Shown piece by piece: positions 13,395 to 14,065 of a stretch of DNA of 14,065 nt; positions within the stretch are counted from its first letter, which is position 1, and every line of letters begins with the position of its first letter. Below the pieces are notes generated by a model. The model ran no database searches and was not told the origin of the DNA. It saw only the letters and a program-made list of their open reading frames with translations. This DNA is from Methanobacteriota archaeon (lineage in GTDB: Archaea > Thermoplasmatota > Poseidoniia > Poseidoniales > Poseidoniaceae). The translations under genes were made by a program, and so were the position numbers. The DNA lies in contig JABGWN010000133.1 in assembly GCA_018645535.1 (NCBI GenBank), forward strand, positions 1-14,065. Direction: 5' to 3'.

Positions 13395-14065
13395 ATGAGA
13401 AAAATTACCCCTGTAATGCTTGTGCTTTTGTTGGTTGCTAGCCTAATGGCAAACATCGACATCACACAGCTTGAAACAAACGAAGTAATAGAGGACACGG
13501 GAGCACGTTCAGGTGCTGACGCAGAACTCGTTGCAATTACTTCACCGAAAGAAACCGTTTGCGAACCAACATGCCGCAATGAACTCTACGTAGGTCAAGA
13601 TTCGACTTTCGAAGTATTCATCCAAAATGCTGGCGACACTGCAATCACCGAACTTGGCTACAAAGCACAGGTCTGGAATGCTGATGGAAACGGAAACCCA
13701 CTTAACCTTGCTAAGGATAGCACAGGGGCGGACCTCGAATGGAACAATCCTGACGTTATCTGCGATGACACAACTGTCTGTGATGATCAATCACTTGCTT
13801 CAGGAGATGTCTTCAAAGGTGGCAAGACAATGATTCAATACGGTGGTGGCGATGCTACTTGGACTCCTTCAGCAGGTATCTATGTTGTTCAAATCGAAGT
13901 CTATTCTGACCAAGATGTTGAAGCAACAAACGACGTACAACAAGTGTACGTTGAAGTTCGTGATTACCTCGACATCGATGTTGACATCTCTTGGGATGAC
14001 GGCTCAACTGTCGCAACAGGCGAAGGTACCAAGTCGTTCACAGTAACTGTTGAACTCAACGGATC
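13395..14065 (+). CDS. Secreted surface protein with CARDB-like domains (partial, 3' end outside window)
   Basis: The frame is open from the ATG at 13395 to the right edge: 223 codons and two extra bases. The protein starts with MRK, a hydrophobic signal segment (about 5-19) and a probable cleavage site near residues 19-20. No lipobox is present, so it is secreted or anchored by a C-terminal part not seen here. The mature region is acidic and beta-rich: YVGQDSTFEVFIQNAGDTAI (65-84) and GIYVVQIEVYSDQDVEATND (161-180) have the pattern of CARDB/Ig-like adhesion domains, in which extended strands alternate with Asn/Asp turns. A second such domain begins around 190. Cys56/Cys60 and Cys123/Cys129 could form disulfides. 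A strong TATA box and GGAGG site suggest high expression. It may be a cell-surface or S-layer-like protein; the exact role is unknown. Confidence 0.85.
   Translation, partial: MRKITPVMLVLLLVASLMANIDITQLETNEVIEDTGARSGADAELVAITSPKETVCEPTCRNELYVGQDSTFEVFIQNAGDTAITELGYKAQVWNADGNGNPLNLAKDSTGADLEWNNPDVICDDTTVCDDQSLASGDVFKGGKTMIQYGGGDATWTPSAGIYVVQIEVYSDQDVEATNDVQQVYVEVRDYLDIDVDISWDDGSTVATGEGTKSFTVTVELNG

Noticed and set aside
13542..13790. Minus-strand open frame inside the surface protein gene
   Set aside because: The plus-strand frame is open to the window edge with signal peptide, promoter and ribosome binding site, so the antisense frame is a shadow.
1..14065. CRISPR array, insertion sequence, toxin-antitoxin or defence island
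   Set aside because: No regularly spaced repeats, transposase, terminal inverted repeats or defence-type domains were seen on either strand.

Overview
The window reads as chromosome of a planktonic euryarchaeon. My best guess is a Marine Group II archaeon (Candidatus Poseidoniales) or a close relative; this is inference, not a database match. Support for Archaea: a tRNA-Glu with the archaeal D-arm pattern, a Nob1-type PIN/zinc-ribbon nuclease, a Bat-type HTH_10 regulator, and TATA-like boxes about 22-30 bases before several start codons with almost no leader. Gene density is very high. No stretch longer than about 150 bases lacks a gene, and no mobile element, CRISPR array or integrase is visible.

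Layout. Bases 2-3621 (+): the 3' part of a membrane pyrophosphatase gene (its real start lies before the window), a lipoprotein of unknown function and a small alpha/beta hydrolase, closely spaced. 3622-3906 (-): a glutaredoxin-like protein whose stop codon abuts the hydrolase stop. 3975-5314 (+): an NAD(P)H-dependent FMN reductase overlapping a pirin by four bases. 5366-5443 (+): tRNA-Glu(UUC) with encoded CCA. 5518-6180 (+): an HTH_10 regulator. 6197-6799 (-): a DedA/VTT-type membrane protein, divergent from Nob1 (6878-7366, +). 7367-7989 (-): TatA and a MoaD/ThiS-like protein. 8040-13252 (+): an ABC ATPase and a 1508-residue FtsX-type permease overlapping by four bases. 13395-end (+): the start of a large secreted surface protein, cut by the window edge.

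How the genes relate. Most are housekeeping: energy conservation (pyrophosphatase), redox and flavin chemistry (glutaredoxin, FMN reductase, pirin), rRNA maturation (Nob1), Tat export (TatA) and sulfur transfer or protein tagging (MoaD-like). The most distinctive locus is the MacB/LolD-like ABC pair. Its permease has two FtsX modules, three extra N-terminal membrane helices, and a first extracellular domain of about 665 residues that appears to contain a beta-propeller-like insert. It is followed by a secreted, cysteine-paired surface protein with a strong promoter and its own ribosome binding site. I found no clearly new defence or mobile system; the propeller-bearing permease is the best candidate for something undescribed.
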